NCBI GenBank assembly: GCA_934454635.1
Contig: CAKSFR010000007.1
Span: forward strand, 68,754-132,753
DNA from: an uncultured Ruminiclostridium sp.
Lineage (GTDB): Bacteria > Bacillota > Clostridia > Oscillospirales > Ruminococcaceae
Direction: 5' to 3'
DNA length: 64,000 nucleotides
Shown here: positions 25,082 through 33,932 of the stretch, piece by piece
How the letters are laid out: each line of letters begins with the position of its first letter
How positions within the stretch are numbered: position 1 is the first letter of the stretch
The notes under the pieces: generated by a model
Seen by the model: the letters and a program-made list of their open reading frames with translations, nothing else
Database searches by the model: none
Told to the model about the DNA's origin: nothing
Made by a program: the position numbers and the translations under genes

Positions 25082-25375
25082 ATGGCAAAGTTAGGCGAAA
25101 AGTATGAAGCAGTCGTAGTTTTCTCTTTAAAGAACGGAGAAGAAGCGGTGCAGTCGCTCGTAGCTAAGTTCTCTGACTTAGTCAAGCAGAACGCAGAACT
25201 CATAAACGTTGACGAATGGGGCAAGAGAAAGCTCGCATACGACATCAATTATGAGACGGAAGGCTACTATGTAGTTTACAGTTTCGACAGCAAGCCTGAT
25301 TTCCCGATGGAATTTGAACGTATCATCAACATTACCGACGGCGTTTTACGTTCCCTCGTAACATTACGCAAGTAA
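25082..25375 (+). CDS. rpsF: 30S ribosomal protein S6
   Basis: A 97-residue protein started at ATG 25082 (MAKLGEKYEAVVVFSLKNGE) behind GGAGG; the open frame upstream to 25031 is not coding. The pattern of a beta strand, LVKQNAELINVDEWGKRKLAY and YYVVYSF is that of S6, which sits on the 30S platform with S18. It opens the operon with ssb and rpsR, the arrangement found throughout Firmicutes. Confidence 0.96.
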   Translation: MAKLGEKYEAVVVFSLKNGEEAVQSLVAKFSDLVKQNAELINVDEWGKRKLAYDINYETEGYYVVYSFDSKPDFPMEFERIINITDGVLRSLVTLRK

Positions 25376-25405
25376 TCGGAAACAGACAAGCAGGAGGGTG
25401 TAAAT

Positions 25406-25888
25406 ATGTATAATAAGGTAATATTGCTCGGACGCGTCGTTCAGGATCTTGAGCTTAAAACAACGCCCAGCGGCGTTTCGGTTCTCTCGTTCCGCATTGC
25501 CGTGGATCGCAGATTCCAGACTAAAGGCGAAGAACGCAAGTCGGATTTCTTTAACTGCGTTGCATGGAGAAATGAAGCTGAATTTATCAGCAGATACTGG
25601 ACAAAGGGACGTCCGATTCTTGTCGAGGGCGAGCTTCAGAACAGAAGCTACACCGGCAACGACGGTGTGACCCGTTATGTTACCGAAGTTATCGTTGACC
25701 GCGCAGCCTTTACCGGCGACACAAGACCGCAGTCCGGCACGGGTTATTCCGCAGGAAATTATCCGCCCCCTCCCCCTGTTCAGCACCCTGCTGAACAGTC
25801 AAATTCAGCGCCGACAGCCGCAAACGGCAGCTATACGGCGAACGATTTCGTTGAAACAACAAGTACCGACGATGATTATCCATTTTAA
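25406..25888 (+). CDS. ssb: Single-stranded DNA-binding protein
   Basis: A 160-residue protein. The OB fold spans about residues 1-110 ([47 protein letters not shown]), followed by a flexible Pro/Gly/Ser linker and the acidic tip DDDYPF that recruits replication and repair enzymes. It forms tetramers on single-stranded DNA. AGGAGGG lies before the ATG. Its position between rpsF and rpsR is the conserved one. Confidence 0.97.
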   Translation: MYNKVILLGRVVQDLELKTTPSGVSVLSFRIAVDRRFQTKGEERKSDFFNCVAWRNEAEFISRYWTKGRPILVEGELQNRSYTGNDGVTRYVTEVIVDRAAFTGDTRPQSGTGYSAGNYPPPPPVQHPAEQSNSAPTAANGSYTANDFVETTSTDDDYPF

Positions 25889-25905
25889 TGAAGGAGGATA
25901 CTACA

Positions 25906-26163
25906 ATGGCTGAAAAGAAGGAAATGAACGACAGAGCAGCGCGCCCTGTTAAGCGTACCAGAAAAAAGGTTTGCCAGTTCTGTGCAGACAGAGCTGAATT
26001 TATTGATTACAAGGATGTTGCAAAGCTCAAGAAGTGCATGACCGAACGCTCCAAGATTTTACCCCGCCGCGTTACCGGCTGCTGCGCTTATCATCAGAGA
26101 GAGCTTACAACAGCTATCAAGAAGGCAAGACAGATTGCCCTCATTCCTTACGTTTCCGACTAA
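25906..26163 (+). CDS. rpsR: 30S ribosomal protein S18
   Basis: An 85-residue protein started at ATG 25906 ([20 protein letters not shown]), with GGAGG 9 bases upstream. The core [20 protein letters not shown] and [20 protein letters not shown] is S18. The two Cys pairs may form a zinc site, as in the zinc-binding paralogues. It ends the rpsF operon and is followed by a strong terminator. Confidence 0.96.
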   Translation: MAEKKEMNDRAARPVKRTRKKVCQFCADRAEFIDYKDVAKLKKCMTERSKILPRRVTGCCAYHQRELTTAIKKARQIALIPYVSD

Positions 26164-26176
26164 TCCGAAACAATTT

Positions 26177-26210
26177 AAAAGAGGAGTTGTTTTCACAGCT
26201 CCTCTTTTTT
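26177..26210. terminator. Terminator shared by rpsR and the opposing housekeeping run
   Basis: Perfect 10-bp stem AAAAGAGGAG (26177-26186) and CTCCTCTTTT (26199-26208) with a T tract on the plus strand. It separates convergent transcripts. Confidence 0.85.
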
Positions 26211-26213
26211 GTT

Positions 26214-26540
26214 TTATTTACAGCTGTCGCTTCGGAAAAAATTCTGAATGCTTTCAAGAACATCGCTTTCCTCGGTTATAAAACCAAAGCCTCTCAGGCG
26301 CCTGCGTTTCTTATCGTCGCCGATATCAAACCTTGCGCGCTCGATAAATCTATTGTCAGCATACGCAAGAATTGCGCGCACAAGCCCGTCGTAGAATATT
26401 TCTTCAGTGCTTTCAAGTTCAAAAATCACAAGCTCGCCGTTCTCGATTTTTGCCGAAACGCTTCCGAGCAGCTCATCGCCGTCTTTAAGCTCATATCTGA
26501 TACGATCGACAACCGCCTTGTTCTGCAAAATCGTAATCAT
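26214..26540 (-). CDS. Conserved small protein with acetyltransferase-like features
   Basis: A 108-residue protein whose start overlaps the stop of rluB by 4 bases (ATGA), so it is co-translated with it. The stretch ELVIFELESTEEIFYDGLVRAILAYADNR followed by a beta strand and RLRGFGF has the look of the core of a GNAT fold, with a shortened or missing acetyl-CoA loop. I do not recognise a named family. It may be a degenerate acetyltransferase or a structural relative. Confidence 0.6.
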   Translation of the reverse strand: MITILQNKAVVDRIRYELKDGDELLGSVSAKIENGELVIFELESTEEIFYDGLVRAILAYADNRFIERARFDIGDDKKRRRLRGFGFITEESDVLESIQNFFRSDSCK

Positions 26541-27295
26541 CTGCGGCCGCCTCTCCTCTCTTTGACTGATTCGCCCATTGCGCTTCGCAGCATACGCATT
26601 TCTTCTTTTGTAAGATCGGCGTATTCTCCCGGCTTGAGCATACCCAGCTTTACTCCTCCGATAGACGTGCGGCGAAGCCGCTTAACAGTAAGCCCGACCG
26701 CCTCGCACATACGGCGAATCTGGCGATTCTTGCCCTCTTTTATAACAAATTCGAGCACCGTACGCCCCTCGTCCTCAAGAATAACGCTCACCACGCACTG
26801 ACGGGTATAAACGTTCGGTTCGATTTCAACACCCGTCATAAGGTGATTTATCTGCTCCTCGCTCACCTTTTCGGCAACCGTAACACGGTATGTTTTAGGC
26901 ACATGATGAGTTGGGTGCATGACGGAATTGGCAAATGCCCCGTCGTTTGTGAGCAGAAGCAATCCCTCAGAGGTTCTGTCAAGACGTCCGATAGGATAAA
27001 CGCGCTCCTCTACCCCGTCAAGCAGATCAGTCACCGTCTTTCTGCCCTGCTCGTCGCTCATCGTGGTAACATAGCCGCGCGGCTTGTACAGCTTTATGTA
27101 ACGCAGAGTTACACCGTCCGCATGGATTTTTTCGCCGTTTACGGTTATAAGGTCATTTCGCGGGTCAGCTTTATCGCCTATCGAAACAGGACGGCCGTTT
27201 ACCTTGACCGCTCTGTTTTCGATAAGCTGCTCCGCCTTTCTTCGTGAACAATATCCGCTGTCGGCAATAATTTTTTGCAGTCTGATTTTTTCCAT
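26537..27295 (-). CDS. rluB: Pseudouridine synthase of the RsuA/RluB family
   Basis: A 252-residue protein with an N-terminal S4 RNA-binding domain (LQKIIADSGYCSRRKAEQLI, about residues 6-60) and a catalytic domain with GRLDRTSEGLLLLTNDG, where the Asp is the catalytic residue. It converts a uridine in 23S rRNA to pseudouridine. The C-terminus is a basic tail. In Bacillus subtilis rluB also neighbours the scpAB and dac region, which supports the symbol. Confidence 0.9.
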   Translation of the reverse strand: MEKIRLQKIIADSGYCSRRKAEQLIENRAVKVNGRPVSIGDKADPRNDLITVNGEKIHADGVTLRYIKLYKPRGYVTTMSDEQGRKTVTDLLDGVEERVYPIGRLDRTSEGLLLLTNDGAFANSVMHPTHHVPKTYRVTVAEKVSEEQINHLMTGVEIEPNVYTRQCVVSVILEDEGRTVLEFVIKEGKNRQIRRMCEAVGLTVKRLRRTSIGGVKLGMLKPGEYADLTKEEMRMLRSAMGESVKERRGGRR

Positions 27296-27315
27296 ATTAA
27301 CCCTTCCCGAAGCGC

Positions 27316-28446
27316 TCAGCCCGTAAACAACGCTCTGACGCGCTCCCAGAGGCTCTGCTGTACCGATTCACGCGGACAATCGTTTTCCGCGCGCAGCGGT
27401 ATGCTCCGAAGCAGCTCCTCTTTATAATAAATTTCAACGTATCCTATGCAGTCGCCTGCTGAAATTTCAGCGTAAACAAAAGCAGGCACACGATATTCCG
27501 TCCTGATTTCGCCCGCTTCGGAGGCGGTCAGCCCGACCACGGCGCTGTCATCTGGAACTGCGCGAACTTTCTGAACCGTCCCCCCGATAACGTCAGCCGA
27601 AACGCTTTCTACGGGGAGCTCCTGCGGCTTAACCAAGGAAAATCCGTAGTCGAACAGCTTTTTATGGTCGTTCCAGTCATCGGGAGCGTTCAGCGTAACT
27701 GCAATAAGCGTAACGCCGCCTCGTTCCGCAGCGGAAACAAGGCACCTCCGTGCGTTATCGGTAAAGCCCGTCTTAACGCCGATGCAGCCCTCATACTGTT
27801 TGAGCAGTTTATTTGAATTATAAAGCGTGCGCGAATACGGCGGATTTCCAAATTCGAGCGTAGCCGAGGTCAGTCCGCAGATAGCCCGGAAATCCTCATT
27901 TTTCAGTGCCGCGCGCGTAAGCTTAGCCATATCGCGGGCGGTCGAATAATGCTCGGGCGCGTCAAGACCCGACGGAGTAACGAAATGGCTGTCACGCATA
28001 CCGAGCTGCGCTGCTTTCTCGTTCATTTTATCAGCAAAAGCAGACAGGCTCCCCGAAATGTCTACGGCGGCAGCATTTGCCGCGTCATTTCCCGACGGAA
28101 GCAGCATTCCGTAGCAAAGCGCGCGACGGGTAACAATATCCCCCTCGCGCAGCCCCATGGAAGTCCCCTCGACCCGTATCGCCATACTGTCGGCGGTAAA
28201 TCTGCGGTCGAGCTGCCCCGACTCAAGCGTGAGCAAAGCCGTCATTATCTTGGTAGTGCTCGCGACAGCCCGCTTTTCGTCCGCATTTTTTTCAAAAACA
28301 ACTCCGCCTGTGTCCGCGTTTACCAGCACTGCGCTGACAGCCGAAACCGATGGTTCAGCCGGCTGGGCACCGGCATAAAAAACGTTCGTCGCAATAAATG
28401 AAACCGCCGCCGCGGCAGCGGTAAAAACAGCCGAAAATCTTTTCAT
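27316..28446 (-). CDS. D-alanyl-D-alanine carboxypeptidase (DacF/DacB type)
   Basis: A 376-residue exported enzyme. I start at ATG 28446 (MKRFSAVFTAAAAAVSFIAT), 6 bases after GAGGTG; GTG 28455 overlaps that site. After the signal peptide come the penicillin-binding motifs STTK (S-x-x-K), SGN and KTG, then a C-terminal beta domain. It trims the terminal D-Ala from peptidoglycan pentapeptides on the outer face of the membrane. Placement downstream of gerW and near rluB resembles the spore cortex-related dac genes of Bacillus, so a sporulation role is possible. Confidence 0.92.
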   Translation of the reverse strand: MKRFSAVFTAAAAAVSFIATNVFYAGAQPAEPSVSAVSAVLVNADTGGVVFEKNADEKRAVASTTKIMTALLTLESGQLDRRFTADSMAIRVEGTSMGLREGDIVTRRALCYGMLLPSGNDAANAAAVDISGSLSAFADKMNEKAAQLGMRDSHFVTPSGLDAPEHYSTARDMAKLTRAALKNEDFRAICGLTSATLEFGNPPYSRTLYNSNKLLKQYEGCIGVKTGFTDNARRCLVSAAERGGVTLIAVTLNAPDDWNDHKKLFDYGFSLVKPQELPVESVSADVIGGTVQKVRAVPDDSAVVGLTASEAGEIRTEYRVPAFVYAEISAGDCIGYVEIYYKEELLRSIPLRAENDCPRESVQQSLWERVRALFTG

Positions 28447-28493
28447 TCCGTTCACCTCGCATTATTTATATGCGAAAACGGGACAAAATATTA

Positions 28494-28889
28494 TTATTCG
28501 GCTTCTTCGTCCTCTGCGCCGTCCTTCTTTTTGCTGAAAATATCCTTTACTTTATTAAGAAAATCAGGCGCACTCTCCATAATTCCGTCAAGAACGCCGC
28601 CGTTTGAACCGAGCTCAAGCATTTTAACGTTTCCGTCAGTCTGAATAACGATAAACGCCTGGGGCTTTATTGTTATTCCTGCGCCGCTTCCCCCCGCAAA
28701 AACGTCCTTTTCAACCTTTGCGGGAATATCGCTGCCGCCCGAAACGAATCCGAACGAAACCTTTGAAACGGGAATAATTATCGTTCCGTCAGGCGAAGTA
28801 ATCGGATTTCCGACGATAGTGTTCACGTCCACAAGCTCGCGGATCTTCTCCATCGAGGTGCTCATAAGTCCTTCAAGATGCTGTGCCAT
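28494..28889 (-). CDS. gerW: GerW family sporulation protein
   Basis: A 131-residue protein with the family core SMEKIRELVDVNTIVGNPI, IPVSKVSFGFVSGGSD and GGGSGAGITIKPQAFIVI-like segments. GerW (YtfJ) is made in the forespore and is needed for L-alanine germination in Bacillus subtilis. It lies 5 bases after a DUF2953 gene, the same pair as ytfI-ytfJ. Its presence argues that the organism is, or descends from, a spore former. Confidence 0.92.
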   Translation of the reverse strand: MAQHLEGLMSTSMEKIRELVDVNTIVGNPITSPDGTIIIPVSKVSFGFVSGGSDIPAKVEKDVFAGGSGAGITIKPQAFIVIQTDGNVKMLELGSNGGVLDGIMESAPDFLNKVKDIFSKKKDGAEDEEAE

Positions 28890-28894
28890 ATTTC

Positions 28895-29644
28895 TTATCC
28901 TTTCTTTTTACGCGCCTTTGCAGGCGTTTTTGGTTTTGAACTTTTGTTATATTTCATGTATGTTTTAAGAACGCGAACGCCGAGCCACAAAGCGCAGCCG
29001 AGCGCCGTTCCGACGCAAAGCTTCACTTCGCAGTAGGCAAAAGCGTCGTCCTTCTCGCGTGAAAAATCCGCCTCGATATTCACTTCCTGCGCCTGAACCG
29101 AAAAATAGGTCGTAAGCCACTCGATGAGCGGATAAAGCGTCGCGCAGATTGTGCCGTATTTTATGGCGGTTTTCGCCGCGTCGTCCGTTCCGACAACATA
29201 GTCAATATATAAATTCCGCACTCGGATCTTTTTGAACAGCCGCTTTACGGGCGGCGACGCGCTTCGCACGAAATCCATTATCATTTCAAGGTCAAAATCG
29301 AGAGATTTTCCCTGTGTTATCGGATTTGAAGCTGTTTTTTTATTTTGATTATCCGATCTGTTTTCACTTTCCCCTGAATTTTCCGCCACGGGAGCTTCTT
29401 CTCCCGAACCGGTTTCCGCCGTGTTGTTATCAGATTGTTTTTTTATGGGCTTACTGCCTGCTTTCGGCTTTTTTTGCCTATTTTTTTTGGATTTTTTCGG
29501 CTTCAGCGGAAAAAGTGTCAGAAACAGAAATTTAACTTTTAAGTCAACTTTGCCGTTTTCATAGCAGAGCGTTGCTTTTACAGACTGTCGAAACAGCAGC
29601 ACGATCAGAAGGACAATGCCGCCGAAGATGATCCAGCCCAGCAT
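28895..29644 (-). CDS. DUF2953 domain membrane protein (YtfI-like)
   Basis: A 249-residue protein. One N-terminal membrane helix (GWIIFGGIVLLIVLL) is followed by KATLCYENGKVDLKVKFLFL, a long Lys/Glu/Asn-rich linker, and a second domain containing YIDYVVGTDDAAKTAIKYG, then a hydrophobic segment and a basic tail. This is the plan of DUF2953 proteins, which pair with GerW/YtfJ. Function unknown; a sporulation role is inferred from the pairing. Confidence 0.85.
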   Translation of the reverse strand: MLGWIIFGGIVLLIVLLFRQSVKATLCYENGKVDLKVKFLFLTLFPLKPKKSKKNRQKKPKAGSKPIKKQSDNNTAETGSGEEAPVAENSGESENRSDNQNKKTASNPITQGKSLDFDLEMIMDFVRSASPPVKRLFKKIRVRNLYIDYVVGTDDAAKTAIKYGTICATLYPLIEWLTTYFSVQAQEVNIEADFSREKDDAFAYCEVKLCVGTALGCALWLGVRVLKTYMKYNKSSKPKTPAKARKKKG

Positions 29645-29662
29645 AAAATCCCTCCGTTTCTG

Positions 29663-30244
29663 CTAAATGTTGTTTTCCTCTGCCTGCTTTTCAAGCTCAA
29701 GCTCCGCAAGCTCATCGAAATCAAGCTGCCCTTCCTGATTAGGCAGCGGCGGCAGCTCCTCAAGCGACGATATTCCGAAACAGCGCAGGAAAGTATCCGT
29801 CGTGCGATATGCGACAGGCCGTCCCGGCAGCTCGAGCCGCCCGGCTTCTTCAAGCAAATCGCGTTCAACAAGCGTATTCACAACGCTGCTGCTGTCAATT
29901 CCCCGAACCTGTTCGACAAACGCTTTTGTTACAGGCTGATTATACGCGACTATCGAAAGCGTTTCCATTGCCGCCTGAGAGAGCGGAGCCTGTCGGCGCG
30001 TTTCAAGAGCAGCCTTGACATAATCGGCGTACTCCTGCCGCGTTGCAAGCTGAAAGCTTCCGTTCACGCGGATAATTCGCAGACCGCTTTCCTGCACATT
30101 ATATCTTCGTTCAAGCTGATCTATCAGTTTGACCACGGTTTCTATATCGATCCCGCTCGCCTCGGCGAGCTTGTCCGGAGAAACGGGTTCCCCGCAGGCA
30201 AAAAGTATCGCTTCAATTATCGCAATGCCGTCATTCAGCTTCAT
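29663..30244 (-). CDS. scpB: Segregation and condensation protein B
   Basis: A 193-residue protein made of two winged helices (AIIEAILFACGEPVSPDKLAE, then SLAAMETLSIVAYNQPVTKA-like core with VRGIDSSSVVNTLVERDLLE). ScpB dimers and ScpA bridge SMC to form the bacterial condensin that organises the chromosome. It overlaps the end of scpA by 14 bases, so the two are translationally coupled. Confidence 0.95.
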   Translation of the reverse strand: MKLNDGIAIIEAILFACGEPVSPDKLAEASGIDIETVVKLIDQLERRYNVQESGLRIIRVNGSFQLATRQEYADYVKAALETRRQAPLSQAAMETLSIVAYNQPVTKAFVEQVRGIDSSSVVNTLVERDLLEEAGRLELPGRPVAYRTTDTFLRCFGISSLEELPPLPNQEGQLDFDELAELELEKQAEENNI

Positions 30245-30947
30245 CGGAACCCTCCCTCCGCTTTGTCATTGTCATATAGCTTCCGTCCTCGGAAAATGTA
30301 ACGCGCGAGTGCTTTGAAAGCTCGAGCAGCGCGAGAAATGTCGCAACCTGCTCGGAACGCGTCTGTCCTTTATAGAGCGACTTTATCTCAACCGTTTCAC
30401 CGTGCCGTATTTTTTTGAGAACATACAGCACTTTTGTGAAAACCGTGACGTATGTCTGCGTGACAATCGGCTGAAGCGCCTGCCGCGCTTCTTTTTTCAG
30501 CTTCTCTCCCCTGCCGCTCACCGCGCTGTAGCTGTCGAGCAGCTCAAACGGGTCGTGCTGATTTCGGTATGTGTTATCGACGGGCAAATCGAGCGGATCG
30601 CGAACAAATACAATATCGCCAACGAAATGTCGTTTCAGACGTTCTGCGACAGCCTTGCACATTGCATACTCGATAAGCCGCCCGCTGAGTTCCTTTTTAA
30701 GCTCCTCAACCTCGTGCTTCGGAAGCAGCGCCGCCGTCTTTATGAATATCAGATGCGCCGCCATTTCGACAAACTCACCCGCAAGCTCAATATCCGCCTC
30801 CTGCATTTTTTCCATGTACAGAAGAAACTGCTCAAGAAGCACGGAGATCTCTATGTCGCGGATATTCAGCTTGTGTTTTCGGATAAGGTCGAGCATAAGG
30901 TCGAGCGGACCTTCATATATCTCAAGTTTAAAGCTAAGTTCGTCCAT
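30231..30947 (-). CDS. scpA: Segregation and condensation protein A
   Basis: A 238-residue kleisin. The N-terminus LEIYEGPLDLMLDLIRKHKL is the hallmark, followed by helices that bind the SMC neck and a C-terminal winged helix (ALLELSKHSRVTFSEDGSY) that binds the SMC head. It works with ScpB and SMC. It starts 5 bases after the M50 protease gene. Confidence 0.96.
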   Translation of the reverse strand: MDELSFKLEIYEGPLDLMLDLIRKHKLNIRDIEISVLLEQFLLYMEKMQEADIELAGEFVEMAAHLIFIKTAALLPKHEVEELKKELSGRLIEYAMCKAVAERLKRHFVGDIVFVRDPLDLPVDNTYRNQHDPFELLDSYSAVSGRGEKLKKEARQALQPIVTQTYVTVFTKVLYVLKKIRHGETVEIKSLYKGQTRSEQVATFLALLELSKHSRVTFSEDGSYMTMTKRREGSDEAE

Positions 30948-30952
30948 TCCGC

Positions 30953-31618
30953 TTACCCGATAAATCCGGTTATAAAATCAAGCCCATTGTAAAGAAGATT
31001 TGTGAGAGCGCCGAACGGAATTTTCAGAACGCCCGTAAAAAGCAGCGCAAGAACCACATACATTATTATCTGCTCATATTTCATTATCGCAAAATAATAT
31101 TTCGACGGCAGAAACGCCAGAAAAATGCGGGAACCGTCAAACGGCGGTATAGGAAGCAGATTGAATACGCCGAGCGATAAATTTATCTGAACGACCATGT
31201 CCAGAATCGTCGCGAAATAATAAACGGTCTGCGTCTGGGGTGCAAGCAAAAGAACAAGCTTGCAAATAATCATGAAAACGAGCGCCATAAGCACATTTGA
31301 AATCGGTCCCGCCGCGGCGGTAAGCGCCATTGCGGTTTTCTGGTACTTTACCTTGCGGCAGCGGTATGTGTTTACGGGAACGGGCTTTGCCCAGCCTATT
31401 CCGAGAAGAAAAAGCGAAATCGTACCGATAAGGTCGAAGTGAGCTATCGGGTTAAGCGAAATGCGCCCCTGCATTGCCGCCGTATCGTCGCCGAGCCACT
31501 TTGCAACAAGCGCGTGCGCACTTTCGTGAACAGGCGTAGCAATTATAAATATTATAAGGTACGAAAAAAAGCTGATAACGATATACAGCAAATTTCCGCT
31601 GCGAAGAGCGTCAAGCAT
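30953..31618 (-). CDS. Site-2 protease family (M50) membrane metalloprotease
   Basis: A 221-residue protein with about six membrane helices. The zinc site is HESAHALVAKWLGD (H-E-x-x-H at about residue 30), with the second metal ligand in NLLPIPPFDGSRI. It belongs to the short YwhC-like group that lacks a PDZ domain. Such proteases cut membrane proteins inside the lipid layer, often in regulation. It is the first gene of the scpAB run. Confidence 0.9.
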   Translation of the reverse strand: MLDALRSGNLLYIVISFFSYLIIFIIATPVHESAHALVAKWLGDDTAAMQGRISLNPIAHFDLIGTISLFLLGIGWAKPVPVNTYRCRKVKYQKTAMALTAAAGPISNVLMALVFMIICKLVLLLAPQTQTVYYFATILDMVVQINLSLGVFNLLPIPPFDGSRIFLAFLPSKYYFAIMKYEQIIMYVVLALLFTGVLKIPFGALTNLLYNGLDFITGFIG

Positions 31619-31664
31619 AAATAAGCATTCCTTTCAAACAATAGGCATAAAAACACCATTATCC

Positions 31665-31693
31665 ATTATACTATAAAAAAGAAGATTTTGCAA
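31665..31693 (-). promoter_or_regulatory. Promoter of the M50-scpAB-gerW-dac-rluB run
   Basis: On the minus strand TTGCAA (31688-31693) and TATAAT (31665-31670), 17 bases apart. No clear terminator was seen between 31618 and 26214, so this may be one long operon. Confidence 0.7.
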
Positions 31694-31720
31694 GTGTTTT
31701 CATTCAAAAACTGCCTCGGC

Positions 31721-32230
31721 TCACTCCGCAACAAATCTCCACTCTATTTTGCTCCAGTATTCTCCCGCATAATCAACGCCAACGCGCGGTTTTGTCGAAT
31801 AATCGCAGGCAAAGCCGTCGTCCTCCAGCCAGATATTTTCGGAGGTAATAAGGTCGGCTTTGTTGAAGCCGCGGTCAATTCCGAGATATTTTGTCAGCTT
31901 TGCGGGTCCATTGTATCCCTCGCAGCAGCGTATCAGCACAGCTTCGGGACTGCCGTCCGCTCCGCACACGACATTGAACATATTGTGCATTCCGTAAACG
32001 AGGTAAACGTATGCAACCCCGCCGCGCCCGAACATGACCGATGTTCTCTCGGTTTTTCCCTTGCTGGCGTGACAGGCAAGATCGCCCGTTCCCATGTAAC
32101 ACTCGGTTTCGGTTATGCGCAACCGACGTATTTCATCGCCGCAGCGCGTGCAGAGCAGCTTTCCGAGAAGCTGCGGCGCAAGCTCCAGAGCACTTTGTGA
32201 ATAAAATTCAAGAGAAGTAATTTTTGACAT
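31721..32230 (-). CDS. 3-methyladenine DNA glycosylase (AAG/MPG type)
   Basis: A 169-residue protein matching the AAG fold: LAPQLLGKLLCTR, the catalytic Glu region RITETECYMGTGDLACHA, and GGVAYVYLVYGMHNMFNVV where the Tyr inserts into DNA. It removes alkylated and deaminated purines from DNA as the first step of base excision repair. The length is a little below the usual 190-200, the loss being at the C-terminus. It appears to be transcribed on its own. Confidence 0.92.
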   Translation of the reverse strand: MSKITSLEFYSQSALELAPQLLGKLLCTRCGDEIRRLRITETECYMGTGDLACHASKGKTERTSVMFGRGGVAYVYLVYGMHNMFNVVCGADGSPEAVLIRCCEGYNGPAKLTKYLGIDRGFNKADLITSENIWLEDDGFACDYSTKPRVGVDYAGEYWSKIEWRFVAE

Positions 32231-32406
32231 TTTTTCAAACCTTTCACAATTTTGTTCACATTATCGAAATATGCAAACACATGATTTTTCTTCCGTAAAC
32301 AACACCTTCGGTTACTGACGATAAATCCGCCTAAAATAATATTGCGAGCCGAATTTGCCCGCAGAAATGTTCAAGCATATTCAGACTGCAAAAAAGGAGG
32401 CGCATT

Positions 32407-32556
32407 ATGGAAAAACACAAAAAACGCATAACCGACGAAGTTCTCGACAAAATGACAACAAATCTCAACGCAAAAAAATATGACCCCAACGGTATGTATA
32501 CGGGCGTTCCCGCAGATCCCGGCGAAGTTCCCGTTCAGGACGCCGACGATTTGTGA
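32407..32556 (+). CDS. Small conserved-looking protein (49 residues)
   Basis: An open frame from ATG 32407 to TGA 32556, with an ideal AAAAAAGGAGG 6 bases upstream. The product starts MEKHKKRITDEVLDKMTTN, continues with KKYDPNGMYTGVP and ends DPGEVPVQDADDL. The acidic PVQDADDL tail and the YDPxGxYTG core recall small hypothetical proteins that I have seen in other Firmicutes. No domain is known. The strong ribosome binding site and charged start argue that it is made. It lies alone between two transcripts. Confidence 0.7.
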   Translation: MEKHKKRITDEVLDKMTTNLNAKKYDPNGMYTGVPADPGEVPVQDADDL

Positions 32557-32599
32557 ACAGTTCCGACGCTCATATATTATTATAACCATAGATAGGCTC

Positions 32600-32628
32600 T
32601 CGGCGCGCTCTGAAAAAGGGTGCGCCGA
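32600..32628 (+). terminator. Weak hairpin after the small protein gene
   Basis: TCGGCGC and GCGCCGA arms (32600-32606 and 32622-32628) with an imperfect inner stem, followed by only a short TTT. It may end the small-protein transcript. Confidence 0.35.
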
Positions 32629-32753
32629 ATTTCATCTGTGATGTTGACATATTCCGTCTTTTATGATAAAATTATACATGATTTACGGTAAAATTTCAAG
32701 TCATTTCCGTAATGTTCACAATTTAAAATACAATGAACAAAAGATGGAAGAAT

Positions 32754-33932
32754 ATGAAAAAAACACGAAAATATGCGGCGCTTATGCTTGCTCTGCTCTG
32801 CGGCTGTTCAGGACAGCCTCCTGCCCGGACGCAGTCCGCACCGAGCGGCGTTGAAATTACAGCAGAGTCGTCGGCTAAGCTGCCGGAAACCTTTGTGCTT
32901 TCACTTGCCGATGATTACGAACCTCCCGAAGCTTCCTCCGAAACACCCGAGCAGCCCGAACCCGATACATACAGCACTGCGGTTATAGCTGTGGCGGGCG
33001 ACACCACACAGTCGGATGTTTTCGGCGAGGCGACAAGCTGGCGGGACATGAGTTATCCTTTTGAAGATGTTGCGGGACTTTTCTGCGGCGCAGACCTTGC
33101 TTTCGTGAACCTTGAAACGTCGGTAAGTACCCGCGGCGAAAGTGAAAAAAATGAAGGATACGGCTTCCGCACAGACCCGAAGTACCTCGAGGTTTACACT
33201 CAGGCGGGCATTGACATTGTTTCATGCGCAAACAATCACACACGCGATTTCGGCATGGACGCGCTGGCTGACACGTTTACAAGCCTCGATGAATACGGCA
33301 TACGCTATGTCGGAGCGGGAATGAACAAAACCGAAGCCGAAAAGCTTGAAACATTTGAGCTTAACGGCATAAAGGTCGGGTTTACGGCAATAAATATGAT
33401 AAATATGAACCCGACATGGTACGCTACCGACGATCGCGCAGGGCTGAACTGCGTTGACTCGTGGGACTGCGAACGTCAGCTTGAGCTTATCAGAAAATAC
33501 GACGAGCAGTGCGACGTGCTGTTCGTTTCGGTGCACTGGGGGCTTGAGTATTACAACACAATAACCGAGGAACAGCAGGAATTTGCTCATAAGCTCTGCG
33601 ACAGCGGCGCCGATATCATTCTGGGGCATCACCCCCACGTTCTCCAACCGATAGAAGCGTACAATGACAGCGTGATTTTTTACAGTTTGGGCAATTTTCT
33701 GTTCTACAAAATGGACGACGACGCGGGAAAGACTGCGCTTTTTGAGATCGAAATTGACAAAAACGGCTTTATCGGCGGAAAAATTTACCCCGTTTTCATT
33801 ACAAACTGCAAATCCGTGCTGCTCAGCGAGGAAAACGAGATGTACAGCGAAATTCTCGGACTTGTTCGGGAAATTTCGCAGCCATACGGAGTTGACATAA
33901 CCGAAAACGGAGGAATAAACCTGACAGAATGA
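32754..33932 (+). CDS. CapA-family lipoprotein metallophosphoesterase
   Basis: A 392-residue protein started at ATG 32754 (MKKTRKYAALMLALL), with GGAAG just before; ATG 32733 has no ribosome site. The lipobox LCGC places it outside the membrane, followed by a Ser/Pro/Glu linker. The rest is the PGA_cap (CapA) phosphoesterase fold with AVAGDTTQ, VNLETSVS, SCANNHTRDFG, VSVHWGLEYYN and LGHHPHVLQPIE, which bind metals. CapA proteins take part in capsular poly-glutamate or cell-surface polymer handling; no cap synthesis genes lie here. It overlaps the next gene by 4 bases. Confidence 0.9.
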   Translation: MKKTRKYAALMLALLCGCSGQPPARTQSAPSGVEITAESSAKLPETFVLSLADDYEPPEASSETPEQPEPDTYSTAVIAVAGDTTQSDVFGEATSWRDMSYPFEDVAGLFCGADLAFVNLETSVSTRGESEKNEGYGFRTDPKYLEVYTQAGIDIVSCANNHTRDFGMDALADTFTSLDEYGIRYVGAGMNKTEAEKLETFELNGIKVGFTAINMINMNPTWYATDDRAGLNCVDSWDCERQLELIRKYDEQCDVLFVSVHWGLEYYNTITEEQQEFAHKLCDSGADIILGHHPHVLQPIEAYNDSVIFYSLGNFLFYKMDDDAGKTALFEIEIDKNGFIGGKIYPVFITNCKSVLLSEENEMYSEILGLVREISQPYGVDITENGGINLTE

